A stretch of 64,000 bases of DNA from Mimachlamys varia (GCA_947623455.1 OX392527.1:6568001-6632000), one strand, 5' to 3'; counted from the first letter of the stretch, positions 11,438 to 41,844 are shown. Notes: generated by a model from the letters alone, not told the origin. Made by a program: numbers and translations.

Positions 11438-11985
11438 GAGTAACTTCACTCTTTTGAGGGAGTTCAAAAAAATTTGATTTCAAAATATTTTATTATTGAT
11501 ACAATAACAAATCAACAAGAAATACAAAGAATGAATAAAAATCATGATCAATAAATGGATTAGACACAATTTCATTATTTCGTAACATTGCAAATATCCT
11601 TTTCATTGACAAAACCGGTTGTGAATTCCTTTTAAATTTTCACTGATTTGAGCAAATACACTCGGCCAAATTATGTTATAAGGGTTTGGGTGCATAGGAA
11701 CCGGAAGTGTGTGATACACTGCTCCAAAGATTGTACTCTGCTCAAAAACTATACCAAAAAGCACAATTTTTCCGTATTTCACTGCGCGTAATTTTTTGTA
11801 TGTGCCACATTTATCCATGTATGGTATTTTAAAATGTCAAGCAGGTTCCTATGAACAAAATAAGAGATAATATCTTTCTGTGTGATAATTCCTTGTCTTC
11901 GTTATGAAGCCATTTCTAAACCTTGCCAACACCCTTACAAAACGTCAAAAAGAAGTTCATAATTCAGGCCCCATGGACCTTTTGA
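11438..11985. other. Unassigned, possibly transposon-derived
   Basis: No gene recognised. It lies between the two LINE fragments, so it probably arrived by insertion. Confidence 0.4.
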
Positions 11986-12567
11986 ATTTTTAGCTCACCG
12001 AAGGACCGAGTTGAGCTTATGCCATACCGTGGCGTCCGTCGTCCGTCTACAATTTTTAAACGACCTCTTCTCCATAACCACTGATAGGAAATCAACCTAA
12101 TTTGGCAGGAAGCATCCTTAGGTGACCAGGATTCAAAATTGTACTAATGGTGGGACTGACATCCTAGGAGGCTTAGGGATGGGGCCAAAAAGGGTTATTT
12201 AGCTATATTGGTTTAAGCGACTTCTTCTTCATAACCACTGATGTGAAATAAGCCTCATTTGGCAGGAAGTATCCCTAGGTGCTCAGGATTCAAAATTGTA
12301 CTAATGGTGGGATTGACCCCCCCAGGGGGCTGAGGGGTGGGGCCAAAAAGAATTATTTAGCTATATCGATATTAGCGACTTCTTCTCCATATCCACAGAC
12401 TGGAAATCAACCGTATTTGGCAGGAACATCCCTAGGTGCTCAGGATTTAAAATTGTACTAATGATGGGACTTACCCCCTAGGGGGCTGAGGGGCGGGGCC
12501 AAAAAGAAAATATTTTACCATGATTACCTAGATTCCAATGTATCCTAGTGAGCGATACAGGCCCTTC
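11986..12567. mobile_element. Bivalve-type non-autonomous interspersed element with three internal repeats
   Basis: The left end reads TTTAGCTCACCGAAGGACCG and is followed by GGCGTCCGTCGTCCGTC, a start I recognise as common in mollusc genomes. The right end reads GTGAGCGATACAGGCCC. The interior has three copies of a roughly 150-bp unit (CTTCTCCATAACCACTGAT, TTTGGCAGGAA, GGGGCCAAAAAG). Partial relatives lie at 20030-20165 and near 23765. It interrupts the minus-strand LINE. Non-coding. Confidence 0.65.
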
Positions 12568-12599
12568 TTTAAACACTGTTTCAGGAGAGTATGCTGGGA

Positions 12600-13175
12600 T
12601 GCTATACATGACACCTAGTTTAGATTAAATCGGGTCGTGGACAAAATCCCATTGTTCGTGAAAGAGGTCCTTAACATTGCTTGTAAAAAATATATCTATT
12701 AAAGTAGCCGACGTGTTTGTAATGCCAGTAGGTTCTTGAACAATATTATGTAGTTGATGTTTTGTTAAAGAGTCTTGATAAATGAGAGTTAGGTCCTAGT
12801 GTTTGTAGATCTATATTGATGTCACTTGTAATAATATTGTTAAGATTAGTATTTATTAGATTGTCCATTAAATTATCAAGTTTGGTCCAGTAAAAGACAG
12901 CAACGAAGAAGTTTTTTTTATTATTAGTGTTCAATTCGAGTATAATCGTTTCAATATTTTTACTTTCTAAATAATCCCTACGAGTAGCTATTAATGTGTC
13001 TGTCTGTCTTGTCTGTATATGTTTGGGTGAGAGTTAATTTGTATGTCCTTATTTGTGATGCTAGTGTTAAGGTGTGTTTCAGTAAAACATATTATATCAT
13101 ATTCTGATAGTTCAGGTGCAATAATATCCATTTTATTCCTAATTGCTCTAACATTCAAATGAACTAACGATAAAT
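12600..13175 (-). pseudogene. Decayed LINE endonuclease (APE-type) fragment
   Basis: On the minus strand, in order from about 13165: LVHLNVRAIRNKMD, then DIICFTETHLN (the conserved N-terminal endonuclease blocks with catalytic-type E/T), then IITSDINIDLQTL (the usual GDFN block, here altered), and EPTGITNTSATLIDIFFTSN near 12700. This is the apurinic-endonuclease order of LINE ORF2. Frame changes are present (near 12790 and 13030). It lies upstream of the RT fragment at 9960-10862 on the same strand. Confidence 0.8.
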
Positions 13176-13365
13176 CCGCATAGTAATATCACGGACTTAG
13201 TCTAATCTAAGTCTGTGGTATATCTGTTGTTCATATTGGAAGATGATGGTCCTGGATTAGGATGAATGTTGCCAGATATAACGGGAGTAGTTTTCTGATT
13301 TGATCAAAGATAAAGACATTACATGTAGTTCTAATGTATTATAAGTTGTACAATATGACTTTCTT

Positions 13366-13796
13366 TCATGCACATACACACACATAAACAATCCAGACAC
13401 ATACACACACATAAACAATCCAGACACATACACACACATAAACAATCCAGACACATACACACACATAAACAATCCAGACACATACACACACATAAACAAT
13501 CCAGACACATACACACACATAAACAATCCAGACACATACACACACATAAACAATCCAGACACATACACACACATAAACAATCCAGACATACACACATAAA
13601 CAATCCAGACATACACACACATAAACAATCCAGACACATACACACACATAAACAATCCAGACACATACACACATAAACAATCCAGACACATACACACACA
13701 TAAACAATCCAGACACATACACACACATAAACAATCCAGACACATACACACACATAAACAATCCAGACACATACACACACATAAACAATCCAGACA
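13366..13796. repeat. 27-bp minisatellite array
   Basis: Sixteen or so copies of a 27-bp unit built from a CA run plus ATAAACAATCCAGACACATA. A few units are shortened by 2-4 bp. Because 27 is a multiple of 3, several frames on both strands stay open; these are not genes. Confidence 0.97.
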
Positions 13797-13892
13797 TAAT
13801 ATTATGATACATTCAACAACTTTCACAACAAATACCCTCACTAACACACGTTCACACACTAAGTTATACAAAGAATTAAAAAAATGTAATTA

Positions 13893-14650
13893 AAGGCCCA
13901 ATATACGTAACTTTCGGCAAAACTTGAAAAGAAAATTAAGCCTAATAGCTTATTATATTGATAGCTTTAGTTAAAGGCCCAATATACGTAACTTCAGGAA
14001 AATTTTCGTGATTCTGAAAAAAAAAATCCAGTTGATAACCATGCAAAAATAAGCCAAAAACGAAGTAAACCTGAGCGGTAACTTACAAGAAACTCTTGAC
14101 AAAAAAATCCAAAGAATTGAAATAATTCAGGTGGGGCCCACTTCAACAACAAACCGAAGGTAGAAGACGGTTCAAAATGGACGCGTGTTTACAAATAGCG
14201 TGTTTCAACTGCTGCTGTAACCGGTAACCGCGTAAGAATTCATCTTGAATATTGCTGATATCAGTTAATCTTAACTAAATCTATAAATATAATAAGTCAT
14301 TAGGCTTGATTTTCGCTTCAAGTTTTGCCGAAAGTTACGTACATTGGGCCTTTAAGATTAACTGATATCAGCAATATTTAAGATGAATTCTTACGCGGTT
14401 TCCGGTACAGCAACAGTTGAAACACGGTATTTGTAAACACGCGTCCATTTTGAACTGTCATCTACCTTCGGCTTGTTGTTGAAGCGAGACACGCCCGAAT
14501 TATTTTCAATTCTTTGGATATTTTTGTCCAGAGTTTCTTGTTAAATACCGCTCATTTTCACTTCATTTTAGGCTTATTTTTCCGTAGTTATCAACTGGAC
14601 TTTTTTCCTAATTTTTCAGAATCCTGAAAAAAAATCCTAAAGTTACGTTT
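13893..14650. repeat. Large imperfect inverted repeat, about 290-bp arms, with a second nested pair
   Basis: The arm at about 13975-14272 pairs with the arm at about 14352-14645; shared blocks include AAAATGGACGCGTGTTTACA/TGTAAACACGCGTCCATTTT. A second shorter pair (13893-13960 with 14290-14357) shares AAAGGCCCAATATACGTAAC and its complement. The outer end word GGCCCAATATACGTAAC occurs at both starts on the left. This looks like two palindromic MITE copies, one inserted in or recombined with the other. Confidence 0.75.
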
Positions 14651-16512
14651 ATATTTAACAAAAATAAAAACTTTAACAAAAATAAGTTGGCAAAAAAATA
14701 TAGTTGATAAAAACAGGGACATATACGTCCCTGATAAAAACAAAACCAAAAGTATAGCGGCAGAGCTACATGTAACAACAACAAAAACGTATACCAGTGA
14801 AAAATTTGATCAAAGGTATAAATGTATTATTGATTTAACAACAGCAAAACTAATATCGGTAAATTATCAAATTCAAAAGAATATTTACATGTTAAGAGAA
14901 ATCCACATGTCACACTTACTTGGTTTAGATCAATTTTCGGTAACCCCCCCCCCCCCAGTCATAAGCGCTAATTAAAGGATGAGAAAAATAAGCTTTCGAG
15001 CATTTATGATCATTGAGGGGGCATTTTATGCGTAAGTTGATCTCTAAACACCTCATGATCAGCTGTAACAAATTATTAGGTCACTATTAAAAAATCAAGT
15101 AAAAAAGCACTTTCTGAAGGTGTTTTTTAGCAAGTTCACAATTAACAGGTTTTTGTTCTTTATCTTTTATAGACAAATGTTAAATCTCTTTAAAATAAAT
15201 TAAGATGTGGAAATACCATCAATTTGTATGTTTTGTTTGGTACGACAGCTTCGGATTGCGTTCCGTTTGATATTGTATTTTTATATGTAGCCCGCAACAT
15301 CCGGGTAAGTGTATGGATAGTGAAGACGAGGCTTAGCGCGAGTGGATGCTGAAAGGAAAAGAAACAAGAAATCGTGAATGGTGAGAAAATAAAATGTCCA
15401 TTATTATCTTTTGTGATTTTGTTATGGACAAAGAGATTTCACTTTAAAATTGAGTTAAAAGTGCATGAAAACATAACACAAAAAGTACATCGTTATCTTA
15501 CTAAAAGTACAGTTTGGTTGTTGGTGACAAATGTTTTCATGTTTTCATCTGACATGTGCTTCATGTCATGAGGGGCCTTGAGTGTAATGTTATGCATATG
15601 TAATACGAACATTATGATTACCTTCTGAAAATAACATATTATTGATTAATTGTCACGCTGTATCAAAAGTGTGACCAAGTATTAGGTCCTATATTTCAAA
15701 AGTTTTGCCCATTTCCTGGGAATGGGATTGAGGGAGTTTCCAATACGGGACCCTCTGAACTTATGTTTGCAGCTTTACCATATTGAGCTATTTGGTCAAA
15801 GTTCGCGAATGCCTCCCTTCTTCCTCTAAGTCGTATTTTTCACCAGATTGATTGGGCACACCAGCTCGTATGGGTGATAATTCTATTACTCAGGTGGGTT
15901 TACAATGATTGTGACCTGCTTTTCATTTTGAAATCCTGTTAGACAAACATTGCAATACTATCGTAATAGTAATTCTGACTATCGCAATTGTAAATTGTGC
16001 TCAATAGTCACCTGATATTTTTCATTATTCAGAAAGTTCATCATAAAAAATCCATTTGATAATCATACAAACATAAAACGTAGGGAAGCTAAGTGGATAC
16101 TTTAAAGAAACTCATGATAGATAATTGCAAATTGAACAATTTTACAAGTAATACATGAAACCTTTATTAAGTACCGTAATTACTTGTGTATTGCCTGCAG
16201 TTTATACAATTTAAAACAAAGACAAATGTCTCATGTGGGCAATCTGATGAAATTTTTTACTAAAACTCAAAAAGTGGGATATGTGGTCTGTCAAACCAGA
16301 AATTGCATGCATCTCAAGTTGAAGTATAAACAAAATAATACATCTTCTCAAAAAATTGTAACTTGAGAATAAACATCTAAATTCCAAATATATTCGTTTG
16401 CTGTAATGATGTGCTTACTCATAGCATAAAAATGTCAAGCAAATAAAACTTGCATGTACATCCAAAAATATTGGTTTGCCAATATTATAAGTACGGATGA
16501 GAAATTTTATGC
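14651..16512. other. Unassigned non-coding stretch
   Basis: No gene recognised. A 14-base C run lies at 14945. Short open frames (15374-15571, 16184-16366) have no recognisable domains. Confidence 0.4.
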
Positions 16513-17753
16513 CTGCGATGACATGGTTGCCAACTCTCACGGTGTGAGACAAAAACTCACGTGAATTCATCATAAAAATGACCTCTCTCACGCTGAAACA
16601 ATCCTCACGCCACGTGAGCTAAATTCTCACACATTCATGAAAGTTTCTCCCTCCACCTCACACGAAGCCATAACTGGTCATTTTAGCTTGGGACCTGCAG
16701 GGCTCTCGCTGGGCTGTATTTGGGGCTGAAATTCGGCCCCATTCCCAATCTAAAATAGTATGTTTTTTTCACAATCGCTCAAGCTGATTTTCACAATTGC
16801 CTCCGTGTTAAGTTACAGAATGCTATTAACAAATTTAGAGCATTAAGAGACAGGGCTTTGGACTTTTGAAACAACAATAAACTACTTTGAATCTATAAGA
16901 GAAGAAATGTTTAGTTGTTTTCTTATATTTGTCAATATCTTAAATTTTCACAATTTTAGTCAATTCTGAGGGCCCCCCCCCCCCCCCCCGGCCCCATTCA
17001 CACTAAAGTGAGAGAGAGCCCTGACCTGACTTGAATAGGCACACAAGTACCATACAGGTGTGAATCAATTAGCCTGACACTGTGTTAGCCTGCCACACAA
17101 TTAAAGCAGTCAGTCATGCATCACGTCTCTGAAGTCCAATGGCCAAATCAGACCTGTCATTCGAATTCACATTTCATTAAACATATTTGTGATAAGAATT
17201 GAGAAGTATCACTTCAAAAACAAACACTTGTTGTGACTGACAATGATTTACTGACATGAAACGACATGAATGTGGAAATAATTCTGAAAGATCCCACGAA
17301 GTCATGGCAATCGTAATGGCCGCCATTTTAGGTGATAGTAATAAAGGAATCCGGAACCGGTATAAAAATTCCGGATTTTACTTGTCATTAAAAAAAAAAT
17401 TAGAATTTTTTTTGTAGATAAATAAGGAATTACCAAATATCATGTAATTGAATGAAATATACTAAGAACTAAAAATAAAAATAAATATCTATCATCTTGC
17501 CAATGATGGATCAGAATCTACTTGCAATTTTATACCAATTTATATATATATTGTGTTTTATTGAATAATATATTGAATACTGAATATAGGACTTCAATAT
17601 CTGCTAATGTCTCATGTTTTTCTGCAGCATTAACTTAATGAAAAAACGCTGCGGTGCCGCGATGTCGTCTAAAAATCTCCCACATTGGAAAGCCAGTGGA
17701 GGGAGATTCTCCCACGTTGAGTTCCTTACAGGTTGGCAACCCTGTCATTGCAG
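16513..17753. mobile_element. TIR DNA element, 1.24 kb, carrying a nested insertion
   Basis: A 22-bp terminal inverted repeat with 20 matches: left CTGCGATGACATGGTTGCC at 16513, right GGCAACCCTGTCATTGCAG ending 17753. The inner GTTGCCAAC core resembles hAT-like ends. No matching flanking duplication is seen, so it is old or the ends are mis-set. Removing the nested element at 16698-17023 leaves about 915 bp. No transposase frame is visible. Confidence 0.6.
16698..17023. mobile_element. CAGGGC-ended MITE with 5-bp TSD (copy 1), nested
   Basis: Ends CAGGGCTCTCGCT and AGAGAGAGCCCTG, with a perfect 5-bp direct repeat ACCTG on both sides (16693-16697, 17024-17028). It shares the internal block GGCCCCATTCCCAATCT with the copies at 18372 and 32621. 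It contains an 18-base C run near its right end. It sits inside the element 16513-17753, so it is younger than that host. Confidence 0.85.
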
Positions 17754-18181
17754 TAAAAAAACTTAATTTTTTGTCCTGTCCGGGCTTCTAATTCCTGATA
17801 TAAAGGAGTGTATATATTTTTTGCATCCAGACCTTGTGTTCAATGTACAAGATATCTCATTAACCCCTGGACAGATTTGGTTCATATTCATACCATACCA
17901 TCACTATCAAGTTCTATACCTGATAGATTTTGATGGTCATTGGTAAAGGTTAAATGTTAAAGGTCCTAACTGCTTTGTGTGAGTGAGACGGGTGTATCTT
18001 TGTGAGCCCCTGCTCACTTTTCTTATATTTTTAATTTTTAAGGAACAATGAAAAAGTTTTCCTGAAGGATGGATTCAATCAGTTATTCTGAGACATATTT
18101 TACAATTTTGTATATTTAATATGTGGTGAATTTTATTTATCTTTTTTTTTCAAGAACTTAATGTAAAAAGTTATCAATCAC
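17754..18181. other. Upstream flank of the PIWI gene
   Basis: Part of this (17820-18010) resembles sequence at 35860-36060 and is probably an interspersed repeat. A pyrimidine-rich tract ending TTTTCAAG just before the leader at about 18154 could be a 3' splice site for an upstream non-coding exon. No promoter is assigned. Confidence 0.35.
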
Positions 18182-34996
<16,815 letters not shown>

Positions 34997-37900
34997 CTGT
35001 GTCAGGGACACCATCATCATCATCGAAGTGCAGCTTAATATACTCATCATCTTCATTTAAGTGAACATGCAAGAAGCATGAATCAATGGGATACAAATAT
35101 ATCCTACAGTATGAATGGATAGTCCAATAGAAGTTTATTGTAGATGAACAAAATATGTTGATCCAACTCATCACTTCAAATGTTCTACTTGATGAAAGTT
35201 TGTTTCGTAAGACAGAGCAGAATGACACATTCCTGTTTCAGTTGATTGCCTTGGACTGGTAATGCCCATATTTTGTGTGATACATCAACAATTCAGGGAA
35301 TAGCTATTTTTAGCCAAAATATGTGGAACACCAGTTTAAATGAATTTTCTTATGTGCAATTTTTGTATAAACTGCTTTTGTTGATTTTCATTGATAAAAG
35401 CTGAACTTTGTTACATTTCACCTTATCAGTAGCTATCTATGTAACCGTGACTGTACAAGTACAGATAAAGTTGTGTCCATGCTTTGTCTGTGGTGCTAAT
35501 CATCAGCCATTTCAGTGCCTGATACTTTGTTCCTTGTAGTAACCTTATTTCATAAGAGGAAAGAAATGATTGGAAACACTTGGATTACAAGAGTAAGATG
35601 TGAAGACCATAGGCTACTCATTTGTAAAGGCACTGAAGTCATATCAGTACAATTAAACTTGATGAAACAGCATGATGTCATTATTATACACCCCCACCCT
35701 TCTGTGGTAAGGGGGTATATAGTACCCGGTAATCTCTTTTTCTGTGATAACTATGTGTATGAGATATCTTGTGAACCCCTCCATATCATCACTACTGATC
35801 AGAGTTTGGTGGTCATCTTCAAGATCAATGGTCACCCTTGACCACTTTAGGAATTAAAAGCTTCTACACAAAATATATTGTGATACTCTTGACAGATTTT
35901 GTTCATATTCACACCATATCATCACACTTTCATGTTCTCAACCTGATAAGAATTTATTGGTCAAAGGTCAAGGTCACTGGTCACTGTTGCCAACTTTTAA
36001 AACAAAATGCTTGTTTACAAACAATGTAGAAAAAATCTGGTTGTGGAGCAGGTCACTCTTGGGCCACATGTAGAGGTGTGAGAATGATAACGCTGTACTT
36101 TGAACATAGCCATCTTCCAGGTAATATACAATACATTTTATGAATATTGGTTAAATTGAAATTATGGAGACACTTGCAACAATTATTGGGTTATTTTATT
36201 AGAATTATATTAAAGTTGCAGAGTATGCGCAGTGCAGTAAGTGTAGCTTTTTAAACTTTTCACAATTTACTTGTGTTTATTTCATCACTATGCAATACTT
36301 TCTTATTAGTATAGAAAATCTACTATAATTAAGTTTGTTTCTATCGTCACTAGTTTAGTCGGTGTAGAAATATATCGCTCACCTTGTATAGGGACAGAAT
36401 TGCTACATGCAGCAATAATATTCATGTACAGTATATTATAATATCTATTCACAAGAAGGATTCAACATGTTCCAAGATTTTCCTTTTGTGACCCTTTTTG
36501 GGAGTAAGGGTATTGTAGATCAAAATTTGTGAGCTAGGGATATAATGTTAGAATGTGTACAAGTGATAGGGTAGACAATCTGTAGTGTTTGTATTATTGT
36601 GAAAAACAATAGATATACTTTATAGAAAGGTTGATACTGCATGAGTATTTCCCCAATTAAAAGTCTTCCATTTATAAGTGTCTCCCCTTCACTTATGGTT
36701 CTTCTTGTTCTTAATTAAAAAAAAAATCAAGTTTCAAACCAAATTGAAAATGTTCAAGCTTCAGAAAATTATATAATTGAAGAGAGAGATTTGGATTGAT
36801 GTTTTCATGGTGGATATTAAGAGACCGAACACAAGAGCCCCACTGACCATTGTTTCGAGTTCTGTTGAAGTGTGAGCCAAGTCATGGGAAACAATAGTTT
36901 GACCTGTGTCATTGCTCTTTAAGGTGTTTTATCAATTAGGGATAGATATTGTCCGACAATGAGTGATATGTAAACCTGATTATTTACAGATATTATTGAT
37001 AAGGGAGAAGTTCACTCCATTTTTATGTTGTTACATGTTGGTTAATGTGCTGTACTTGTGTGTGTGTGTGGCCTTGTCTGGCCTGGGTTTTATAAATGCA
37101 ATCAGTATGAGTTTTATGTTTGTCCAAGTAGACAATTGTGTGTAAAGGTTGAATACTGAATCGTTGTTGATTCTGAAGTTTATGTGGTTAAAATATTTTA
37201 AAGGATTTACATTTAGAATAAGTTTTACCTGCAAACAATGTTATGATTTTAATATGTTGTTCAGTGCACATAAGATTGTTAATAAATCTATTGCTATTGA
37301 GTAGAATCTGTATTGGACTGTCTTACCAATGGTTTTAAAGATTTTCTTTAAAAGTTGTGGAAAGTTCTTTTCTAGAACTTAATTTGGTAACATATTAAAT
37401 TGTATTCAGTTTATTTTTTAAATTTAGGTTATACCAGGGTAAATAACATTTTATAAATGATGTCATGCTGGACAGAAGTATATTTTAATTTTTGTTTTCT
37501 CTACGATACAATATTTCCTATTTGAATTTTCGGTTTAATGCATTTTAGGAATAAACCATTATGGTCAGACATAAGCTTGAGAGAAAAGAATTCTTTGGAA
37601 ATGTGTAAACTTGTAATAGCCAGTCTGTATATTATAGATAAGAATATGTGGTTCTGGTGTGAATATCACATGTACACAATTGTGACATTGGGACATTTCT
37701 AAGTCATCTGGAGGTTGATGTTTTGAAGTTGGAAAGGAGTGATACTTAAGTGAAAGGAAAAAAAGCCTGTGTAAAGTTGACTTGTATTGAGGACCTTGGT
37801 TATTGCACGAGTTTGAGTGCTTTTGGTATATATGCCTTTTATGCAATTGACAGTTTTTCAAGTTCTCGAAAGTAATATTGCACTTTGATTGAATTGAATT

Positions 37901-38820
37901 TGGCAAGTTAAAAGCAACATAATGATAAAAAGACTTCATAACTCTTTCAAGCATTTAAAATTGCTTATAGATCAAAAGAGCTTGATTTTAATACAAAATG
38001 TGCATAACTTTGACTTAATCAAGCTTGACTCTCAACCATTGCTTTATTTGATAAAACATCAATTTCTCCATGGGGGACTTTTGAGATGACAGTTTCAGTA
38101 TTAACTATTTAATTTATTCTATTCATTTTTAGGAGATGTGTTAAATTTAAGATTTTGTCTTCAAGTTAACAAAATTTTTATTTGTTATGTGCACTGAAAA
38201 ATTCGAAATATTGTTTGTACGTTTCTGTTATGATGACAAAATATGTAAAATAAAAAGGTTATTTTTTACAAATTATTTTGTTGGGTGTTTTTGGCAAAAG
38301 CCCTCACCATTTTCCATAGTGCATCTTCTAATGTATTGTAACTGTTTATTGTTGTGTTAGGGCTAGCCACATAAAGGAGGATGAGCTATAGTCCGTCCAT
38401 CCATCCAGAACATTTCTGCTCCTTATCTTTGTAACCTGTCGTAGTGGTGCGATAAAACATGATTACTAACCACTATCAAATGTCACGTTTTTTGTACTCC
38501 ATAGGTCAAGATCTCAACTTTGCATATTTATAGGACCTTTTTATTGTAAACTACAGAAGTCATGTCTGCTCAAGTTTGTAACAATGAGAGGGATGATTCT
38601 TTGCATCGGTTTTTAACACTTTGGAGAAGTTGTGTCAAAGGAGAGAAATATTATATCGGTAACAGTTCTCTACATCAGATTCTTCTAATTATATCTTGTT
38701 CATAACCATTGAAAATATGTTGACAAAGCTTGCAGAACCTCTTGAGAGTCGGGGTGCAGTGCATTTTAGTTCAGGGCTGATCAAGAATTAACAATATGGG
38801 AGGGGGGAGGCACTACGAGA
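34997..38820. other. PIWI 3' flank; UTR and unassigned sequence
   Basis: Probably includes the PIWI 3' UTR. Several AATAAA words occur (37281, 37550, 38249). Part (35860-36060) matches a repeat also seen at 17820-18010. Open frames at 35515-35841 and 37565-37954 show no domains. No other gene seen. Confidence 0.4.
38249..38254 (+). terminator. Candidate PIWI polyadenylation signal
   Basis: AATAAA followed within 40 bp by a T-rich and then GT-rich stretch (TTGTTGGGTGTTTTTGG), the arrangement expected of a poly(A) site. Earlier AATAAA words at 37281 and 37550 are equally possible; RNA data would decide. Confidence 0.3.
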
Positions 38821-38827
38821 CACGACT

Positions 38828-39725
38828 ACCCATTAAAATTTGATGGTGATTGAATACAAGGAATAGTAGGCAGATCTGGGTTTAACCCCACCACCCATTG
38901 AATATTAAAAGTGGTTGAATACAAGGAATAGTAGGCAGATTTGGGTTTAACACCACCACCCATTAAATATTAAAAGTGATTGAATATAAGGAATAGTAGG
39001 CAGATTTGAGTTTAACACCACCACCCATTAAATATTAAAAGTGATTGAATATAAGGAATAGTAGGCAGATTTGGGTTTAACACCACCACCCATTAAATTT
39101 AAAAAGTGATTGAATATAAGGAATAGTAGGCAGATTTGAGTTTAACCCCACCACCCATTAAATATTGAAGGTGATTGAATACAAGGAATAATTGGCAGAT
39201 TTGGGTTTAACACCACCACCCATTAAATATTGAAGGTGATTGAATACAAGGAATAATTGGCAGATTTGAGTTTAACACCACCACCCATTAAATATTGAAG
39301 GTGATTGAATACAAGGAATAATTGGCAGATTTGAGTTTAACACCACCACCCATGAAATATTAAAAGTGATTGAATATAAGGAATAATAGGCAGATTTGAG
39401 TTTAACACCACCACCCATTAAATATTAAAAGTGATTGAATATAAGGAATAGTAGGCAGATTTGGGTTTAACACCACCACCCATTAAATATAAAAAGTGAT
39501 TGAATATAAGGAATAGTAGGCAGATTTGAGTTTAACACCACCACCCATTAAATATTGAAGGTGATTGAATATAAGGAATAGTAGGCAGATTTGGGTTTAA
39601 CACCACTACCAATTGAATATTGAAGGTGATTGAATACAAGGAATAATTGGCAGATTTGAGTTTAACACCACCACCCATTAAATATTAAAAGTGATTGAAT
39701 ATAAGGAATAGTAGGCAGATCTGAA
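38828..39725. repeat. 65-bp minisatellite array
   Basis: About 14 copies of a 65-bp unit containing GTGATTGAATATAAGGAATA, GTAGGCAGATTTGGGTTTAA and CACCACCACCCATTAAATAT. Two unit subtypes (AATTGGCAG versus AGTAGGCAG) occur in blocks rather than at random, consistent with local block duplication. Confidence 0.95.
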
Positions 39726-40534
39726 TAAGACTTTAAAGTGCAAATTTGTCTAATGATAAATTTCAAACCATTTAAGATATATATAGAAGAAACTTGCAGT
39801 ATACCTATTACCTGCTTCACCTATACATGACGTGTAATGACTCATTAGGTCCTTATAACCTGCACCCAAAGGGCAACAAAAGTTGGAAAGGTTTAACTTT
39901 TGAAGGTCATATGCCAACAGTCAGTGTGTCTGATTACATGTAACAAAACTGACCAACCTCAAGGTCATCATAACTAAGGACAAGCTCATTTTACATCTTT
40001 ATCTCAAGGTCTGCAGATCAAAAGGTAGGTTAAATTTTACTTCTCAAGCGTTATGGCATTATGATTCAAAATTGACATTTCTTGTTTGGCAGAATCAACA
40101 ACCTTGGGTACATTCGCGCTACAGGTTGAACTGGCACAGAAATAAACCACGATAAACGAACCATAGGCAGAGCTAAAAATCCACAGTTTCGGAGGAGAAA
40201 TCAATGACATATTAATAATAAAATGCTGTATTTCACAAGTCCACTTAATCATGTAACATATTTTTACATCTTCATCTGATATGACATTGTTTTAAGAAAT
40301 AAACAACTCAAACAAGCAATAATCAGCAATTGAGTTTCGACCAGGTTCGTCTGGACCCCTCATACCATACGTGCCAGATTTTCCAGAGGTCAGCCTCGGT
40401 CCAAATCTGTGCCTGGTGTTTTCGCTGCAGGTTCAAATAGTTCAGGTGGTTCAACCTGTAGCGCGAATGTACCCCTTGTTAAAAGTATCAATAAACCAAA
40501 CCTCAAGGTCATCAGATCAAACATCAAGGTCAAA

Positions 40535-40769
40535 GTTTATATAATATAAACTCTATTTATTTTACAACAATTATGAAACAAGTTATGCAACTTAAATTAA
40601 TCACTCTTGTTGGCCCAGATTTTAGCGCATGAGGACTCTTATTGTGGGAGGAAACCGGAGTACCCAGAGAAGGCCCATGTGGCTGGGTAAGTGACCCCAT
40701 ACCTCTTCATGTCTGGTCGGGGAATCAAACCCCAGGCCACCTTGGTGAAAGCTATCCACTGCACCACTC
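40535..40769 (-). mobile_element. tRNA-derived SINE (copy 3)
   Basis: Minus-strand copy of the SINE at 19536. The head (complement of CTATCCACTGCACCACTC) is slightly truncated. A box and Meta-type centre are visible; the B box is changed (GGTTTGATTCC). The tail is the complement of TTTATTTTACAACAATTATG. Confidence 0.88.
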
Positions 40770-41842
40770 AAAAACTTCCTTCCAGCTCTTAACTGCTTTA
40801 ATAACATTTTGAAGCAAAGGGAAAGGCTAATAAGTTCAATCGAGTAAATGATTTATATTAAAGGTCACAGGTCAAATATTTTTTAAATATCAAACTCATT
40901 AACCAAGAAGCCTAGAGTTAAAATAACCAATTGCATGCTGCAATAATGGTCTAGTAAGTTTGTTAAAATGATTGATTTCGACTTATATTCTAGGTCTGAT
41001 GGGTTATATGTCAACATATTTACTGACTTCTCCTGAATAAACAAATTATGGGTCCTTGGTGTTGATATATAGGTTCTTTTAAATTTTAAACTGATATATT
41101 ACCTGCAGTTTTATGTTGGTTACAAGTGGGAGATTTATACCAGATGAACAATGCAGATTAACAACTGGGCCTCTTGTTATTCATAAAACTGTGACCTCCA
41201 GTCTACAACCCTGACTGGTAAACCCTTTCAATTTTGTGAACACTTGTATGAAGCAGCATTCAACATTAGAAAATAAAGCCATTAGACATGGTAGAGTGGT
41301 GATTTTTTATTCACAATGAGCTAGACTTTGGAACCACACAATAACTTTTAATTTTTTTCTTATGTTTTGAGCCATACCAATATGGCAACTATTTGGAATC
41401 TAATTAAGATCAATTTCTACAAAGCAATTCTGACAAAACAGGGTCTTGACAAATTCTTGTTACACTCAAACGAACTATCAACTCGAAGACCTTGTTTAAT
41501 AAGTGTTCATTGGTCCCAGCCAAATTTCAAATAAGAACTCACGGAAGTTGGATAATCAGATCATTCTGAAGTTTTCTCACAGAACCATAGTCTTTGAGAT
41601 AGCAAGGTTTAAAAGTATTTGAAATCCAATGGGGTCACCATTGCAGCCATTTTAACCTTTTTACTTAAATGATTCGGCACGGTTCTGAGTTAGACACCTC
41701 TTACAGTGCCTTTATCTTTTTTTCAATCTTATAATTAAGGTCATTAATACCGAGCGAGTGGTAATGCCCCTTGTGCCTCTGTCTATGAAAACGTAGCTAT
41801 AACGGTAACAATGTCTCAAGATAATACTACTGCATTATGGAG
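40770..41842. other. Unassigned stretch
   Basis: No gene or clear element recognised. Confidence 0.35.
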
Positions 41843-41844
41843 TA

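Noticed and set aside
13257..13871. Long overlapping frames on both strands around 13.4-13.8 kb
   Set aside because: 27-bp array; three frames on one strand and one on the other are open at the same place, as expected of a repeat and not of a gene.
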